Positions 15,126 to 24,059 of a stretch of 32,823 bases of DNA are shown here, piece after piece. Numbering within the stretch: the first letter of the stretch is position 1; every line of letters begins with the position of its first letter. The DNA is from Candidatus Bilamarchaeum dharawalense (GTDB lineage Archaea > Micrarchaeota > Micrarchaeia > Anstonellales > Bilamarchaeaceae). A model generated the notes under the pieces. It worked only from the letters and a program-made list of their open reading frames with translations, was not told the DNA's origin and did no database searches. A program made the position numbers and the translations under genes. The DNA is taken from contig CABMJJ010000001.1 in the NCBI GenBank assembly GCA_902386555.1, positions 69,381-102,203 of the forward strand, in the 5' to 3' direction.

Positions 15126-17224
15126 CCAAACATGGATATTAGAGGACAGGAATCATAGTATTCCTTATCAGCAAAGACCTCTGCTTTGTTTTCATATATT
15201 ATTGAGAATTTTAATGCATCTTTAACATCAGAATAGCCTAGAATGAATGAGGATTCTGAATTGGTGGCATTAAGTTCACAATCAGCAGGTGTGGAACTTG
15301 TGTTGGTACCGTATTGAGGCGTAATGGTACATGTATTCGGTGTAACCGTATACATTGTCCAGGTCTTATTTTGATCAGCAAATTCGGATGCTAATTTTTG
15401 AGCACAGTTTTGCATTGCCTGGGCATCTGTAACCGTGGCATTCCTTAGATCAACCAGAATAGCAGCAGATTGCTTGGAATCAAAATCATTCATAAACTCA
15501 GTTAATGTTGCACTTGTAGATGTTTTGCCTAGGAACATGAACAGGAATGCACTAAACAGGAAGAGTACAACAAGTATGGAGAGTAGGGCAACGGCAATGA
15601 TGTGTGATGTTTTTGGAACTCGGAAATTATTGAGTGCAAAGATGTAGAGGAAGAATAAAATTACCAGTGAAGCAAAGGAAAAGAATGTGACCAGTGAGAA
15701 TGCACCAAGAACCCAGGGATTATCAGGAATCTCTGATCTTGGAATAAAGTTGGTGTTATCTGCAAGAGCAGCTATTCCAACATTTATTCTTCTCGCAAAT
15801 CCTCTAAACATGGAGATTGCTTTCTTAGCAGGACTGTCTTTTTCATTTTGAAGTAGACTCTGTGCCTGCTCAGATAGATCAGTGTAGTTTCCTTCCAATG
15901 ATTGTAGATCAACTAGACTAAGCCCATCCCTAAACTGTGCGTTTAAGTCTTCGGTCTGGTTTTTGAGAATGTCCAAGGAAGACATGGTTATTGGATCAAG
16001 ATCCCTGGTTTCTAGAACAAGAACCAGGGAGTTTTCAATATTTTTCGCATTTAATGTTTTTGTATATTGTTCCATGGAATGATTTGAGAGAGTAGTAATA
16101 TCTGCCGTGAGATTTTTGTATTTAAGAATGTCAGCATCAAGATTTGTGAAATTTCTTTGGGCTATTGATGCCGGAATAGAGGTGTGAAGACTTTGGAGAG
16201 TAAATAGTTTTTGTGACAACACAGGATCTAGAACATGTTGGAGGGTTTCTTTGGCGAATGTAATGGTTGCATTGCCAGTCTCGTTGAGTGGTTTGAAGAT
16301 TTTAGTATAGTTCTCTGCTATGGCAGTATTTGTTGCATAATCCATTCTAACCATGGTACGGTTATACATTTGAGCTGCAGTGGAATTGGCATTTTTTAAG
16401 GGGGCAATCTTTGAGGCCAGTGCATTGGACCTGGAAGCAATCAGATCTGCAGCATTTTGATCAAGATCAAATGACGGACAAAGGGCATAACATTTGTACT
16501 GGCAGGCCTTTCTATCGGCAGTATCATTGAGTTTAGGTGTACGAAATATGGTATATTCAATTTTATTTGAGAGAGTTTTGATTTCAGGTGATGTTGTTTT
16601 GATATACTCCAATGTGCTGACCAGAGTATCATCAGTCATATTGTCTAGCATGGTTGTGTAATTAATCATTAACCCATCCATTTTGAGACTGGATGGTGTG
16701 AAATCCATAAGAGGAGCGATAAGTGGGGTTGCTGATCCTAAACCAAGACCTTCTCCATAAACACTGAACAGCAACATGGCATTCTTTGCACAGGATGTAT
16801 TATCAGAGCAGATAACTGGTTGGTTAAATATCTTTATCTTTCCGTTTGATAATAGAATATCATCACGACAGACATACTCCTCCTTGTTCTTGAAATCATA
16901 GCCATCATTTCTGCTGTTGTTAAAAGTCGTTATGGCAGCTTTGAGATCGTCGATTTCAGTTTGATTTGGATAGTAGGTTTTCACATAGTAGGTATAGAGA
17001 ACGGAATTGAATTCTGCCTGATCAGTAATAATTTGTTGATTCTTCAACAGAAAAGTTTCAACATTGGCAAATTTAACAATGGAGTAATTGACATTGTCAA
17101 TCGTAAAATTGGTGTATGCAATACTAACATTCGTCTCACCTGCCAAAAAATAAGGAGACAGATTGAGAGCGGAAATTAAACCGGCGAATAACAGTAGGAA
17201 CGCTACTGCCTTGGGGGAGGTCAT
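15122..17224 (-). CDS. large secreted/membrane glycoprotein, unknown function
   Basis: 700 residues. A signal peptide (about 1-20, AVAFLLLFAGLISALNLS) is followed by an extracytoplasmic domain to about residue 500 with more than 20 N-x-S/T sequons and several Cys (CRDD, CSDNTSC, CQYKCYALC), much of it likely helical. Two membrane helices follow (WVLGAFSLVTFFSFASLVIL and about 540-565), then a second outer domain beginning AAILVDLRNATVTDAQA that resembles the outer domain of the downstream 205-residue protein. A TATA-like GTATTTAAATTC lies 25-30 bp before the ATG, so the transcript is probably leaderless. The two genes form an operon overlapping by 4 nt. A surface complex is plausible; no known family is recognised. 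Confidence 0.75.
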   Translation of the reverse strand: MTSPKAVAFLLLFAGLISALNLSPYFLAGETNVSIAYTNFTIDNVNYSIVKFANVETFLLKNQQIITDQAEFNSVLYTYYVKTYYPNQTEIDDLKAAITTFNNSRNDGYDFKNKEEYVCRDDILLSNGKIKIFNQPVICSDNTSCAKNAMLLFSVYGEGLGLGSATPLIAPLMDFTPSSLKMDGLMINYTTMLDNMTDDTLVSTLEYIKTTSPEIKTLSNKIEYTIFRTPKLNDTADRKACQYKCYALCPSFDLDQNAADLIASRSNALASKIAPLKNANSTAAQMYNRTMVRMDYATNTAIAENYTKIFKPLNETGNATITFAKETLQHVLDPVLSQKLFTLQSLHTSIPASIAQRNFTNLDADILKYKNLTADITTLSNHSMEQYTKTLNAKNIENSLVLVLETRDLDPITMSSLDILKNQTEDLNAQFRDGLSLVDLQSLEGNYTDLSEQAQSLLQNEKDSPAKKAISMFRGFARRINVGIAALADNTNFIPRSEIPDNPWVLGAFSLVTFFSFASLVILFFLYIFALNNFRVPKTSHIIAVALLSILVVLFLFSAFLFMFLGKTSTSATLTEFMNDFDSKQSAAILVDLRNATVTDAQAMQNCAQKLASEFADQNKTWTMYTVTPNTCTITPQYGTNTSSTPADCELNATNSESSFILGYSDVKDALKFSIIYENKAEVFADKEYYDSCPLISMFG

Positions 17225-17266
17225 CGAGATTAATTTTGTAATGAGAATTTAAATACTTTTTCCTTT

Positions 17267-18253
17267 TCATTGCTCACGATTAACCACGTAGTCAGCCAAT
17301 AGAAGTAGGGCTTTTTTATCCTCTGAATCAGGAAGAACTTTAAGCTTGTTTTTGGCTTTATTGACAAGTTTCTGGGCATAGTCTCTTGCATAATCAATGG
17401 AACCGTATTTTTTTATAATTGAAATTGCTTCGGATATATCTTCTGGATTTTTAGAATGGGAAGAGAGGATAGAGATAAGACGATTTTTATCCAATTCATT
17501 TGCCTTGCTTAGACAATGAACTATGATGAGAGTGCGCTTACCCTCAGAGATATCTCCACCTATTTCTTTTTTGTATACTTCGAAATTTCCAACAAGATTC
17601 AGAATATCATCCTGGATTTGAAATGCAGCACCAACCATCTCGCCGAAATCGCTTAATGCGGATCTTACCCGTTTTGGAGCGCCACCCAAAAGGGCGCCCA
17701 TCTCACAGGACAAACTGAGCAGAGCAGAAGTCTTACCGTTGATCATGTCCAAATATTCTTTTTCACTAACATCAAATCGATTAAATTTGATCCAGGATAG
17801 CTCAACTCCCTGGCCATCCACTACCTTCTTGAATGCAGTTACATAGATTTTCTGAAGTTTTAGCAATAGAGAAGATTTCAGATTCAGAAACACTAATTTT
17901 TTCCACAGGAATGTGTATAGTGCATCACCGGAGTTGAGGGCAATGGGTATCCCATGGGTAATGTGGATGGTTGGTTCGCCTCGTCTAAAATGAGAATCGT
18001 CTTCTATATCATCATGTATGAGTGTAAAGTTATGAAACATTTCAAGAATTACCGATGGTTGGATACAATCCTGATATTTCCCGCCAACAGCACCACAGGA
18101 AAGAAATATGAGAACCGGACGTATGCGTTTACCTCCTCTTTTGATGAAAGGAGCTAACATACCGTAGGTACGAGAATCTTCTTTGGAAAGTTCAGCCTCG
18201 ATAATGGTTTCTACTTCTGATAGGTATGATTTAACGTGAGAATAAAATTCCAT
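17267..18253 (-). CDS. polyprenyl (geranylgeranyl/farnesyl) diphosphate synthase
   Basis: It condenses isopentenyl diphosphate with allylic diphosphates to make the chains of archaeal ether lipids. 328 residues. GGKRIRP binds substrate; the first Asp-rich motif is DDIEDD in HNFTLIHDDIEDDSHFRRGEPT, the second is DD in FQIQDDILNLVG, with GKRT following in GGDISEGKRTLI. A phenylalanine five residues before the first motif fits a short-chain (C15-C20) product. The ATG at 18253 is preferred over a TTG at 18268, because AAAGGT lies 5 nt before it. A TATA-like TTTAAAATATT lies near 18271-18285. Its substrate pool comes from the IPP isomerase encoded in the window. Confidence 0.94.
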   Translation of the reverse strand: MEFYSHVKSYLSEVETIIEAELSKEDSRTYGMLAPFIKRGGKRIRPVLIFLSCGAVGGKYQDCIQPSVILEMFHNFTLIHDDIEDDSHFRRGEPTIHITHGIPIALNSGDALYTFLWKKLVFLNLKSSLLLKLQKIYVTAFKKVVDGQGVELSWIKFNRFDVSEKEYLDMINGKTSALLSLSCEMGALLGGAPKRVRSALSDFGEMVGAAFQIQDDILNLVGNFEVYKKEIGGDISEGKRTLIIVHCLSKANELDKNRLISILSSHSKNPEDISEAISIIKKYGSIDYARDYAQKLVNKAKNKLKVLPDSEDKKALLLLADYVVNREQ

Positions 18254-18318
18254 AGGATTACCTTTCAATCATAATATTTTAAAGGGAGATTAAAAAAGAA
18301 CGGTAGGTTCTTTTTATG

Positions 18319-18618
18319 TTAAAGTCTTTTTGAATATCCGCAATTGCATACCACCCTCAGACAATTATTCTTCGTATCAAATTTTATCTTAAGGGTTTTA
18401 TCTGGAATCCAGATGAGGCAGCATTTCCTGCAAAAACTGTTTTTTAACTCGGCTGGAAGTTTGACTTTGTGTTTTTTTAATAATTCAAAAGCCATCCTAA
18501 CATAGCGAATCGAACGGGTGAGATTGCCATCGGAGTAGGCAGTACGAGATTGGTTTAGAAGTTTTTCAATTGAGGAGCTTACACTGGATTTTATAATGTT
18601 TTTCCGTCTACTATCCAT
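18319..18618 (-). CDS. rnp4: RNase P protein component 4 (Rpp21/Rpr2 family)
   Basis: Protein subunit of archaeal RNase P, which with Rpp29 binds the specificity domain of the RNA and helps mature tRNA 5' ends. 99 residues. The N-terminal helices include NLTRSIRYVRMAFELLKKHKV; then LPAELKNSFCRKC, and the zinc ribbon ends VVCNCGYSKR. The first Cys pair is C-x2-C (63, 66) but the second is C-x-C (91, 93) instead of the usual C-x2-C. The ATG at 18618 is preferred over the frame's upstream ATG at 18678, because a TATA box (TATATAAAG on this strand, about 18639-18647) lies 25 bp before it. That TATA box is inside the start of the divergent DUF63 gene. Confidence 0.85.
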   Translation of the reverse strand: MDSRRKNIIKSSVSSSIEKLLNQSRTAYSDGNLTRSIRYVRMAFELLKKHKVKLPAELKNSFCRKCCLIWIPDKTLKIKFDTKNNCLRVVCNCGYSKRL

Positions 18619-18630
18619 GGAAGGGGTACG

Positions 18631-19467
18631 ATGGAAAACTTTATATACGATTACTTTATTCAGCCAATATGGGATCATAGCGGGTATAATATTGTAAATA
18701 CGCTTACCTATGCAATAATAGCCATAGTGTCAATTTTTCTTATCCATAAATGGTTCAAATCAATAAAACTCAAGGTCGATGAAAATTTTATCTTGGGTGT
18801 AATGACATTTGTTTTGTTTGGATCAACAGTGAGGGTGGTTACCGACTCCATAGATAGCAATGTTTTTGCACCAATAACCCCAATCCATGAATTTGTCCTA
18901 AACAGCCATATCTGGGATTATGGTTACTTTACAGTAACTCCGGGAATATATATAGTAACGGCATTTCTTCTGATAATATCAATTGCAGTGCTTCATAAAA
19001 TGAAAAGAATGGATTTGTTGAAATTTGCTGGGCTTGCCATCTGGCTCCCGCATTTTCTGATACTTCTGCCGTTTATGAAATATATGCTTTTTGCAATCCC
19101 AATATTGGTTTTGGCTATAGCCCCTGCTTACATTGCATTAAGATATTTCAAAAATCAAGTACTGGCGTTGGTTGTAGCTGGGCAGGCATTGGACGGAGCT
19201 GCCACATTTTTTGTTATCGATTACTTTTCAAAAATATCAGGAATACAGTATTTTGAACAACATGTTTTTTCTGCTGCAATTGGTGCATTCGGGGGAACGT
19301 TCTTCTTTTTCTATTTAATTAAAACAGCAATAGCATTTCTGGCATCAGATGTCATTAACAAAGAAAAGATGGATTTGGAATACAAATATTACATTGCATT
19401 GGTACTCATGATAATGGGCTTTGCACCTGGCATTAGAGATATCCTACGAATGGCTGTTGGAGCCTAG
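18631..19467 (+). CDS. DUF63 family archaeal membrane protein
   Basis: 278 residues with about seven to eight membrane segments. Family marks include GYNIVNTLTYAIIAI near the N-terminus, FGSTVRVVTDS, VTPGIYIVTAFLL, AGQALDGAATFFVIDY and FEQHVF. These conserved polar residues within membrane helices are typical of DUF63, which is widespread in archaea and of unknown function. ATG 18631 has AAGGGGT 5 nt upstream. Its first codons contain the TATA box of the divergent RNase P gene, so expression of the two may interfere. Its stop abuts the DUF2070 stop (TAGTTA). Confidence 0.85.
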   Translation: MENFIYDYFIQPIWDHSGYNIVNTLTYAIIAIVSIFLIHKWFKSIKLKVDENFILGVMTFVLFGSTVRVVTDSIDSNVFAPITPIHEFVLNSHIWDYGYFTVTPGIYIVTAFLLIISIAVLHKMKRMDLLKFAGLAIWLPHFLILLPFMKYMLFAIPILVLAIAPAYIALRYFKNQVLALVVAGQALDGAATFFVIDYFSKISGIQYFEQHVFSAAIGAFGGTFFFFYLIKTAIAFLASDVINKEKMDLEYKYYIALVLMIMGFAPGIRDILRMAVGA

Positions 19468-21228
19468 TTATAGATTTGACACAATAGCAATCAGAAGGAG
19501 AATTCCACCGATTAGAATTAGAGGCAGTGTAATTTTAGATATGGCTACAATAGAATTGACTGTTGAGATAACTTCAATGGATTGTTTTGCACCCATAACT
19601 TTTATATCAAACCAACGTTTATCTGAGAAGAATTGTGCTTCCTGCATGTCCCTAAGGGCTTCGAGGCAAGCGTCATTGATGCTGTTTAAAGTGGTTTCCT
19701 GATCCTTAAGTGGGTTAATCACTCCACGAACCATGTTGGTTTGGTGAGTATCCGTTGTGAATACCCCGACAACAAAATTGTGGTGATGTTTTTTACCAAG
19801 GGAGATTATAGAAGATTCGATTTGATCACGGAATTCTGGTGTAACCCCGTTTGAATCAATTAGAACGATTACATATGCAGGATCAGAGGATAGAACAGCA
19901 ACTTTTATACCTGCCTTGCCAATACAGCCGGTGTCAATTATACGAGATGCGATTCCTATTTTCAGTGGTTTTTTTGTATCGGATTTGTTCAGGGCATCAT
20001 TTATTGCAGTGAGATAACCGTAGGCAACTGGACTTCCTGGTTCGAAACTTGTGAGCTCCCCGGTTTCGGCATTGTGCTGATCAATGATCATTACTCGATC
20101 CGCATGTTTCTCACCTTCGGATATGAGCGCCATACCGATACCAAGGTTAATATCTTCGGTAACCTTAGGTGCGCGACTCAAACCAACAATTGCAGAGTTA
20201 TTTATTCTAAGAGCTTGAGCCTTGCACTCGTTTTTTCTACCAAGCGAAATGGAAACTTTAGCATCTTTGTAAACTGCATCAGAAATGGCATCATCGATAC
20301 TCAGAAGAATTTTGTTTATTTCACTCGATGCCACCGGGTTTAGATCGTGGGTCACCGTACCATGAAAAACAAATGTTTTGGATTTATATTTCTTATCCAT
20401 TTCATCTGCAATTAAAAATGAGAATTCACTTCCACCAAGATTTCCAAATGGTCCAAAATGAACGTATGGAGTTACAAAATAGACCGTATCTTTTTTGCGC
20501 TTGAAACCACATATGGCAAGTATTGTTTTTGCATCTTCGCCAACCTGCTCGAATGCTTTTTCCATGTCCTTGTTATGATAAAGCCAGGCACTAAACAGAT
20601 AGGATGCCGCATCGGTGCTGCTTAAACCAAGATTTTTTTTCATCGGGGCATTTATTATGAAGAAGAAAAGGACCAGAGCACCAAGAAGAACAAAAGAGGA
20701 GATATAGAACTTTGCAGCAGTGTCCCAGAAAGGAGCATTTGTGGAATACATGGCTTGATCGCTTAGCAGGAATAGAAGATAGAAAAGAAGCTGGATCATT
20801 GCAAATAAAATGGAACGGAATTTGAGGATGAAAACAAATCTGGCTATCACGTACCAAAAAACAAAAACAATTGCAGCGCCGATTAAAATAACAAGCTGGG
20901 CCCAGAATTGGTTTACCCCAAATAAAAACAGGCTGGCAGTATAGGCTAGGGCATAGACCACTTCGCTTGCAAGTGTGGTGGCGGCAATGCGACGATAGGG
21001 CATTTTAGAGATCATAACTTTGATTATTATGGATGAGAGAAGGGCAGGTAAAGTCAAAAGCATCATACCGTCGATAATTGCATTCTGGACAATGTTGGCA
21101 TCATTATAGTTTATTATAAAACCAAAAACAAGTCCGACGAGAAAAATTGAAAGAACAATGAATCGAGCTGGGGGCAGGGTAATAAAGTAGGAAGTTAGGC
21201 TTATGGCATCATTTATGTTTTTTGTCAT
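19468..21228 (-). CDS. DUF2070 family archaeal membrane protein
   Basis: 586 residues. The first about 200 residues hold six to seven membrane helices; a large soluble domain follows, and a last helix (LPLILIGGILLLIAIVS) ends the protein. The soluble part has VHFGPFGNLGGSEFSF, HGTVTHDLNP and TTDTHQTNMVRGVINPL, which keep the spaced His/Asp residues of the DUF2070 family and may bind a metal. The biochemical role is unknown. The 36-bp region before it is shared with the divergent NMD3-like gene; a TTTTAAAC element about 25 bp before the ATG suggests a leaderless transcript. Confidence 0.88.
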   Translation of the reverse strand: MTKNINDAISLTSYFITLPPARFIVLSIFLVGLVFGFIINYNDANIVQNAIIDGMMLLTLPALLSSIIIKVMISKMPYRRIAATTLASEVVYALAYTASLFLFGVNQFWAQLVILIGAAIVFVFWYVIARFVFILKFRSILFAMIQLLFYLLFLLSDQAMYSTNAPFWDTAAKFYISSFVLLGALVLFFFIINAPMKKNLGLSSTDAASYLFSAWLYHNKDMEKAFEQVGEDAKTILAICGFKRKKDTVYFVTPYVHFGPFGNLGGSEFSFLIADEMDKKYKSKTFVFHGTVTHDLNPVASSEINKILLSIDDAISDAVYKDAKVSISLGRKNECKAQALRINNSAIVGLSRAPKVTEDINLGIGMALISEGEKHADRVMIIDQHNAETGELTSFEPGSPVAYGYLTAINDALNKSDTKKPLKIGIASRIIDTGCIGKAGIKVAVLSSDPAYVIVLIDSNGVTPEFRDQIESSIISLGKKHHHNFVVGVFTTDTHQTNMVRGVINPLKDQETTLNSINDACLEALRDMQEAQFFSDKRWFDIKVMGAKQSIEVISTVNSIVAISKITLPLILIGGILLLIAIVSNL

Positions 21229-21264
21229 CGTTTTTTAATATCATTCTCAATGGTTTAAAACTGT

Positions 21265-21885
21265 ATGTCGAACCTTATTTGCCCAAAATGTGGCAGGACT
21301 AATGATAAAATCGAGTTCATAGAAGCCTTCTGCATAGACTGCTATCCGGTAAAGATAGAGGCACCCACGAAAATAACTTTTGAAAGATGTGGCCGATGTG
21401 AGAGAATGAAGTTTAGGGGGGATTGGATACCCTACAATGAACGCAAATTAAACGAATTCATTATTAGCAAATGCAAAGGAGATTTCGAATCGGCAGAATA
21501 TGATTTTGTTACTCAAAATGCAGTGTTTACCATAACGGGTGGAAGTAGGATTAAGAAGGAGATATTATTTGAACTTACAAAAACCATCTGTCAGCAATGC
21601 TCAAGAATTAGTGGTGGATACTATGAAGGCATAATTCAACTTAGGGGCAATAGAACAAAGCAGGAAAAATATGCCAAGATGCTGATTGAAAAATTAGAAA
21701 AAATAACATTTATCACCAAAACTGAGGAGAAGGAAGAGGGGCTGGACCTTTATGTGGGACGATCAAAACCGATAGTTAGACTTATATCTGATCTTGGAAT
21801 CAAAACCCTGATAACAAAAAAACTAGTTGGAAGAGACCAGGGTAAACGCCTTTATCGAACTACGTTCTTGATTCGCTTTGATTAA
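21265..21885 (+). CDS. NMD3-family zinc-ribbon protein
   Basis: 206 residues, shorter than eukaryotic Nmd3, as usual in archaea. Three zinc-ribbon pairs can be seen: ICPKCG with FCIDCYP, ERCGRCERMKFRGDWIPY, and ICQQCSRISGGYYEGIIQLRG. The last phrase is the family signature. In eukaryotes Nmd3 is the adaptor for 60S subunit export; in archaea a role with the 50S subunit is presumed by homology with eukaryotes. A TATA-like TTTTTTAATATC lies about 25-32 bp before the ATG, so the message is probably leaderless. The 3' end overlaps the convergent gene by 4 nt. Confidence 0.88.
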   Translation: MSNLICPKCGRTNDKIEFIEAFCIDCYPVKIEAPTKITFERCGRCERMKFRGDWIPYNERKLNEFIISKCKGDFESAEYDFVTQNAVFTITGGSRIKKEILFELTKTICQQCSRISGGYYEGIIQLRGNRTKQEKYAKMLIEKLEKITFITKTEEKEEGLDLYVGRSKPIVRLISDLGIKTLITKKLVGRDQGKRLYRTTFLIRFD

Positions 21886-22679
21886 ATTTCCCTAAATTGT
21901 AGAGTAAATTTCAATTCTTTTTGATCTGGTGCAAGACTTAATGCAGGTGGAATTTTGGAATTGATTTGATTGGTAAATGTAAGTACCGGATCGATATGCG
22001 TTTGAGACAGATAATTGGAGAAACAATTCAAAAAACAGAGAAGATTTTCTGTAGAGAGATAGAGCAAGGCTGTCAAATTATCTTTTATTTCTTGAGGTCT
22101 TTTTTCCATGGTGGTTGTACCTTCAAGATTAGGTGTATTAAAATTCAGACTAAAAATGCTGGAATGGGACTTTTGACATAGAACCCAATATTGATTGAAA
22201 AAGAATTTTTCATAAACTTCTTTAGAATATAAAGATTTCATCATTTTCTGAAAATTATATTTTCTTCTGAGATTTTCAAGTTTTTTTTCGCTAGTATTGG
22301 ACCATTTTTTTTGAGCAATGAGTTTTAGTTTGTCTGAATCCAGATCTTCCATTTCTTTGAAATTTTTGTAAACGTCATCATCAGTTAGATAGGCATACTG
22401 CCAGACAATTGTTTCGAATATGGTACGCATATTATTTCCAGCAGGGTCCATCATCCCACTTCTCACCATTTGATAGGCAGCAGACAGATAGATGGTATTT
22501 CGATAAAAAAAAGCGGCTAGATGCTGAGATCTTTCATCAAGTTTATTCTTTACCAAATTTTCATAGCTGGCAAATGAAAATGAGATTGTATCTTCCAAGA
22601 GTTTGCATTCTTCAGCGAACAGTCTACCGCTTTGAATGTACACGTGTTCGTATTTCTCTCTAATTTTATCAAAATCCAT
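21882..22679 (-). CDS. alpha-helical protein, last gene of the Orc1-led operon, unknown
   Basis: 265 residues from the ATG at 22679, which lies 1 nt after the stop of the preceding small gene; a TTG nine bases earlier is less likely. It is mostly helical and soluble. The segment LAAFFYRNTIYLSAAYQMVRSG and NNMRTIFETIVWQYAYL resembles the DUF5677-like helical proteins (a pattern of R-x-x-F/L-E-T/A followed by an aromatic-rich helix), some of which occur near defence genes. This similarity is weak. Last of six minus-strand genes with gaps of 1-15 nt or 4-nt overlaps. Confidence 0.6.
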   Translation of the reverse strand: MDFDKIREKYEHVYIQSGRLFAEECKLLEDTISFSFASYENLVKNKLDERSQHLAAFFYRNTIYLSAAYQMVRSGMMDPAGNNMRTIFETIVWQYAYLTDDDVYKNFKEMEDLDSDKLKLIAQKKWSNTSEKKLENLRRKYNFQKMMKSLYSKEVYEKFFFNQYWVLCQKSHSSIFSLNFNTPNLEGTTTMEKRPQEIKDNLTALLYLSTENLLCFLNCFSNYLSQTHIDPVLTFTNQINSKIPPALSLAPDQKELKFTLQFREI

Positions 22680-22680
22680 G

Positions 22681-22929
22681 TTAATCAAATGTGGCCTTTC
22701 GACCAGTTAATTTTTGATAAATGATTTCACTCAGCTGACTATGTTGACCCTGAAAAAGGGAATATAATTTGGGTTTGTCTTTTTGCATTTTAAGGAAAAA
22801 ATTTGAAATATCCTCCTTAATGTGCAGAACCTGGGTTTCATTGGAATCTTGGATTCTGTTTCGCCACCAGGCAATCTTAAGGCTTACATCTTGATAATCT
22901 TTTGATTGAACAACATCAGAGAGACTCAT
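22681..22929 (-). CDS. small helical protein in the Orc1-led operon, unknown
   Basis: 82 residues (start ATG 22929, 5 nt after the previous stop; a TTG at 22938 would overlap it). It is predicted helical and Trp/Gln-rich, with no Cys, signal or membrane segment: SLKIAWWRNRIQDS, then a long charged helix. No family is recognised. Tight packing with the genes on both sides supports that it is real. Confidence 0.6.
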   Translation of the reverse strand: MSLSDVVQSKDYQDVSLKIAWWRNRIQDSNETQVLHIKEDISNFFLKMQKDKPKLYSLFQGQHSQLSEIIYQKLTGRKATFD

Positions 22930-22934
22930 ATTTA

Positions 22935-24059
22935 TCAACCCGGCATGTGTTTTCTTGCACCGACAACTATTGGGTTCTTTTCTATATCAGCAGTATCTAC
23001 CCCTGCTTTATTAAACAACTTTTCTAGGAATACCGAACCTTTTGTACTGTCTTCTGAAAAAACCACAAGAAATTGTTGGAAGGATCCTTTACCAAACTTT
23101 TCATCAAAAATCCGTGAAACTTCAGTAAAATCACCACTGAAATAGGCTTCGCGAAGAACATCGGCACCAACAATGGATTGGAGATATGCGGCACAAACCG
23201 TTTCTGGTGGATAGTCAACCTTATCTGGTACCATACCCCTATGACCACGTGTCAGTTCCTGTGCATGAAGTTCTGTTAGTCCCTCATGTAGTAGTGACGG
23301 CATAGCAGACGATACAAGTTCACCATCTGATGAAATAAAATGAATTTGAAGTTTACTACCTAGAAATGCAGCATAATGCAACTCCTCGTGAACTATTAAA
23401 CGATATTTATCAGCATCGCTGGCCGTGTTCAGTCCCTTGGATATGGCAATATGATTAGTATCATGATAGTAAATGCCGCTGAATAGACTTTTACCGCCAA
23501 CTTCCTGTTCTGCTTCAAAGAATTTCACTGGTTCGATGGTTATCACTGGAGGAGTTTCAGTGTATCTCTTATAGACGACTGGACCCAGGTAGGATTTGGT
23601 TAACCAGTCAGAGGAAATCTCCTGACCTATAAGTACTGGTGATTTAGAAAAAGTCTGATTAAGAGTTAATTTATTTAGAAAACGAGTTAGTAGGTCTTCA
23701 CTGGCTAAATTTCGCTTTGCGATTATGGATTCGTTATAGGAGAGGATGCCAGAACTATGATCAGCCGCAGATCTTTCATCAAAGACGTCTACAGGACGTG
23801 TGCAACCGAGTCTGGAATGGTCTAATTTTTGGACTGCTTCCTCATCCTTAGGATGGGGTATTTTTAATGTTTGAGCTAATACTCGTTTGAGATCATCCCC
23901 AAAAGTAAATAGTGCACCCAGTGCAATTAACGCTTGTTGAGTTGACACTCGGGGATTGGTATCAACCGGTGGTTTTTGAATGGTGGTTTCAACTGAGGTC
24001 TTTGCATCAGTTACTTTTTGTCGATCCACTTCCTGTTGTCGCTCTGCCATGGTAATCAT
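22935..24059 (-). CDS. HExxH zinc metallopeptidase-like protein, second of a tandem pair
   Basis: 374 residues. HEELH (224-228, in LIVHEELHYAAF) is the zinc-binding HExxH; HEGLTELHAQE (258-268) lies 34 residues later and could give the third Glu ligand, as in gluzincins. The C-terminal region (AAYLQSIVGADVLREAYFSGDFTEVSRIFDEKFGKGSF...NPIVVGARK) matches the upstream paralogue segment by segment, so the pair arose by tandem duplication. No signal peptide is seen; a short hydrophobic stretch (ALIALGALFTF, about 43-53) is too short for a clear anchor. The ATG overlaps the previous TGA (ATGA). Substrate unknown. Confidence 0.7.
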   Translation of the reverse strand: MITMAERQQEVDRQKVTDAKTSVETTIQKPPVDTNPRVSTQQALIALGALFTFGDDLKRVLAQTLKIPHPKDEEAVQKLDHSRLGCTRPVDVFDERSAADHSSGILSYNESIIAKRNLASEDLLTRFLNKLTLNQTFSKSPVLIGQEISSDWLTKSYLGPVVYKRYTETPPVITIEPVKFFEAEQEVGGKSLFSGIYYHDTNHIAISKGLNTASDADKYRLIVHEELHYAAFLGSKLQIHFISSDGELVSSAMPSLLHEGLTELHAQELTRGHRGMVPDKVDYPPETVCAAYLQSIVGADVLREAYFSGDFTEVSRIFDEKFGKGSFQQFLVVFSEDSTKGSVFLEKLFNKAGVDTADIEKNPIVVGARKHMPG

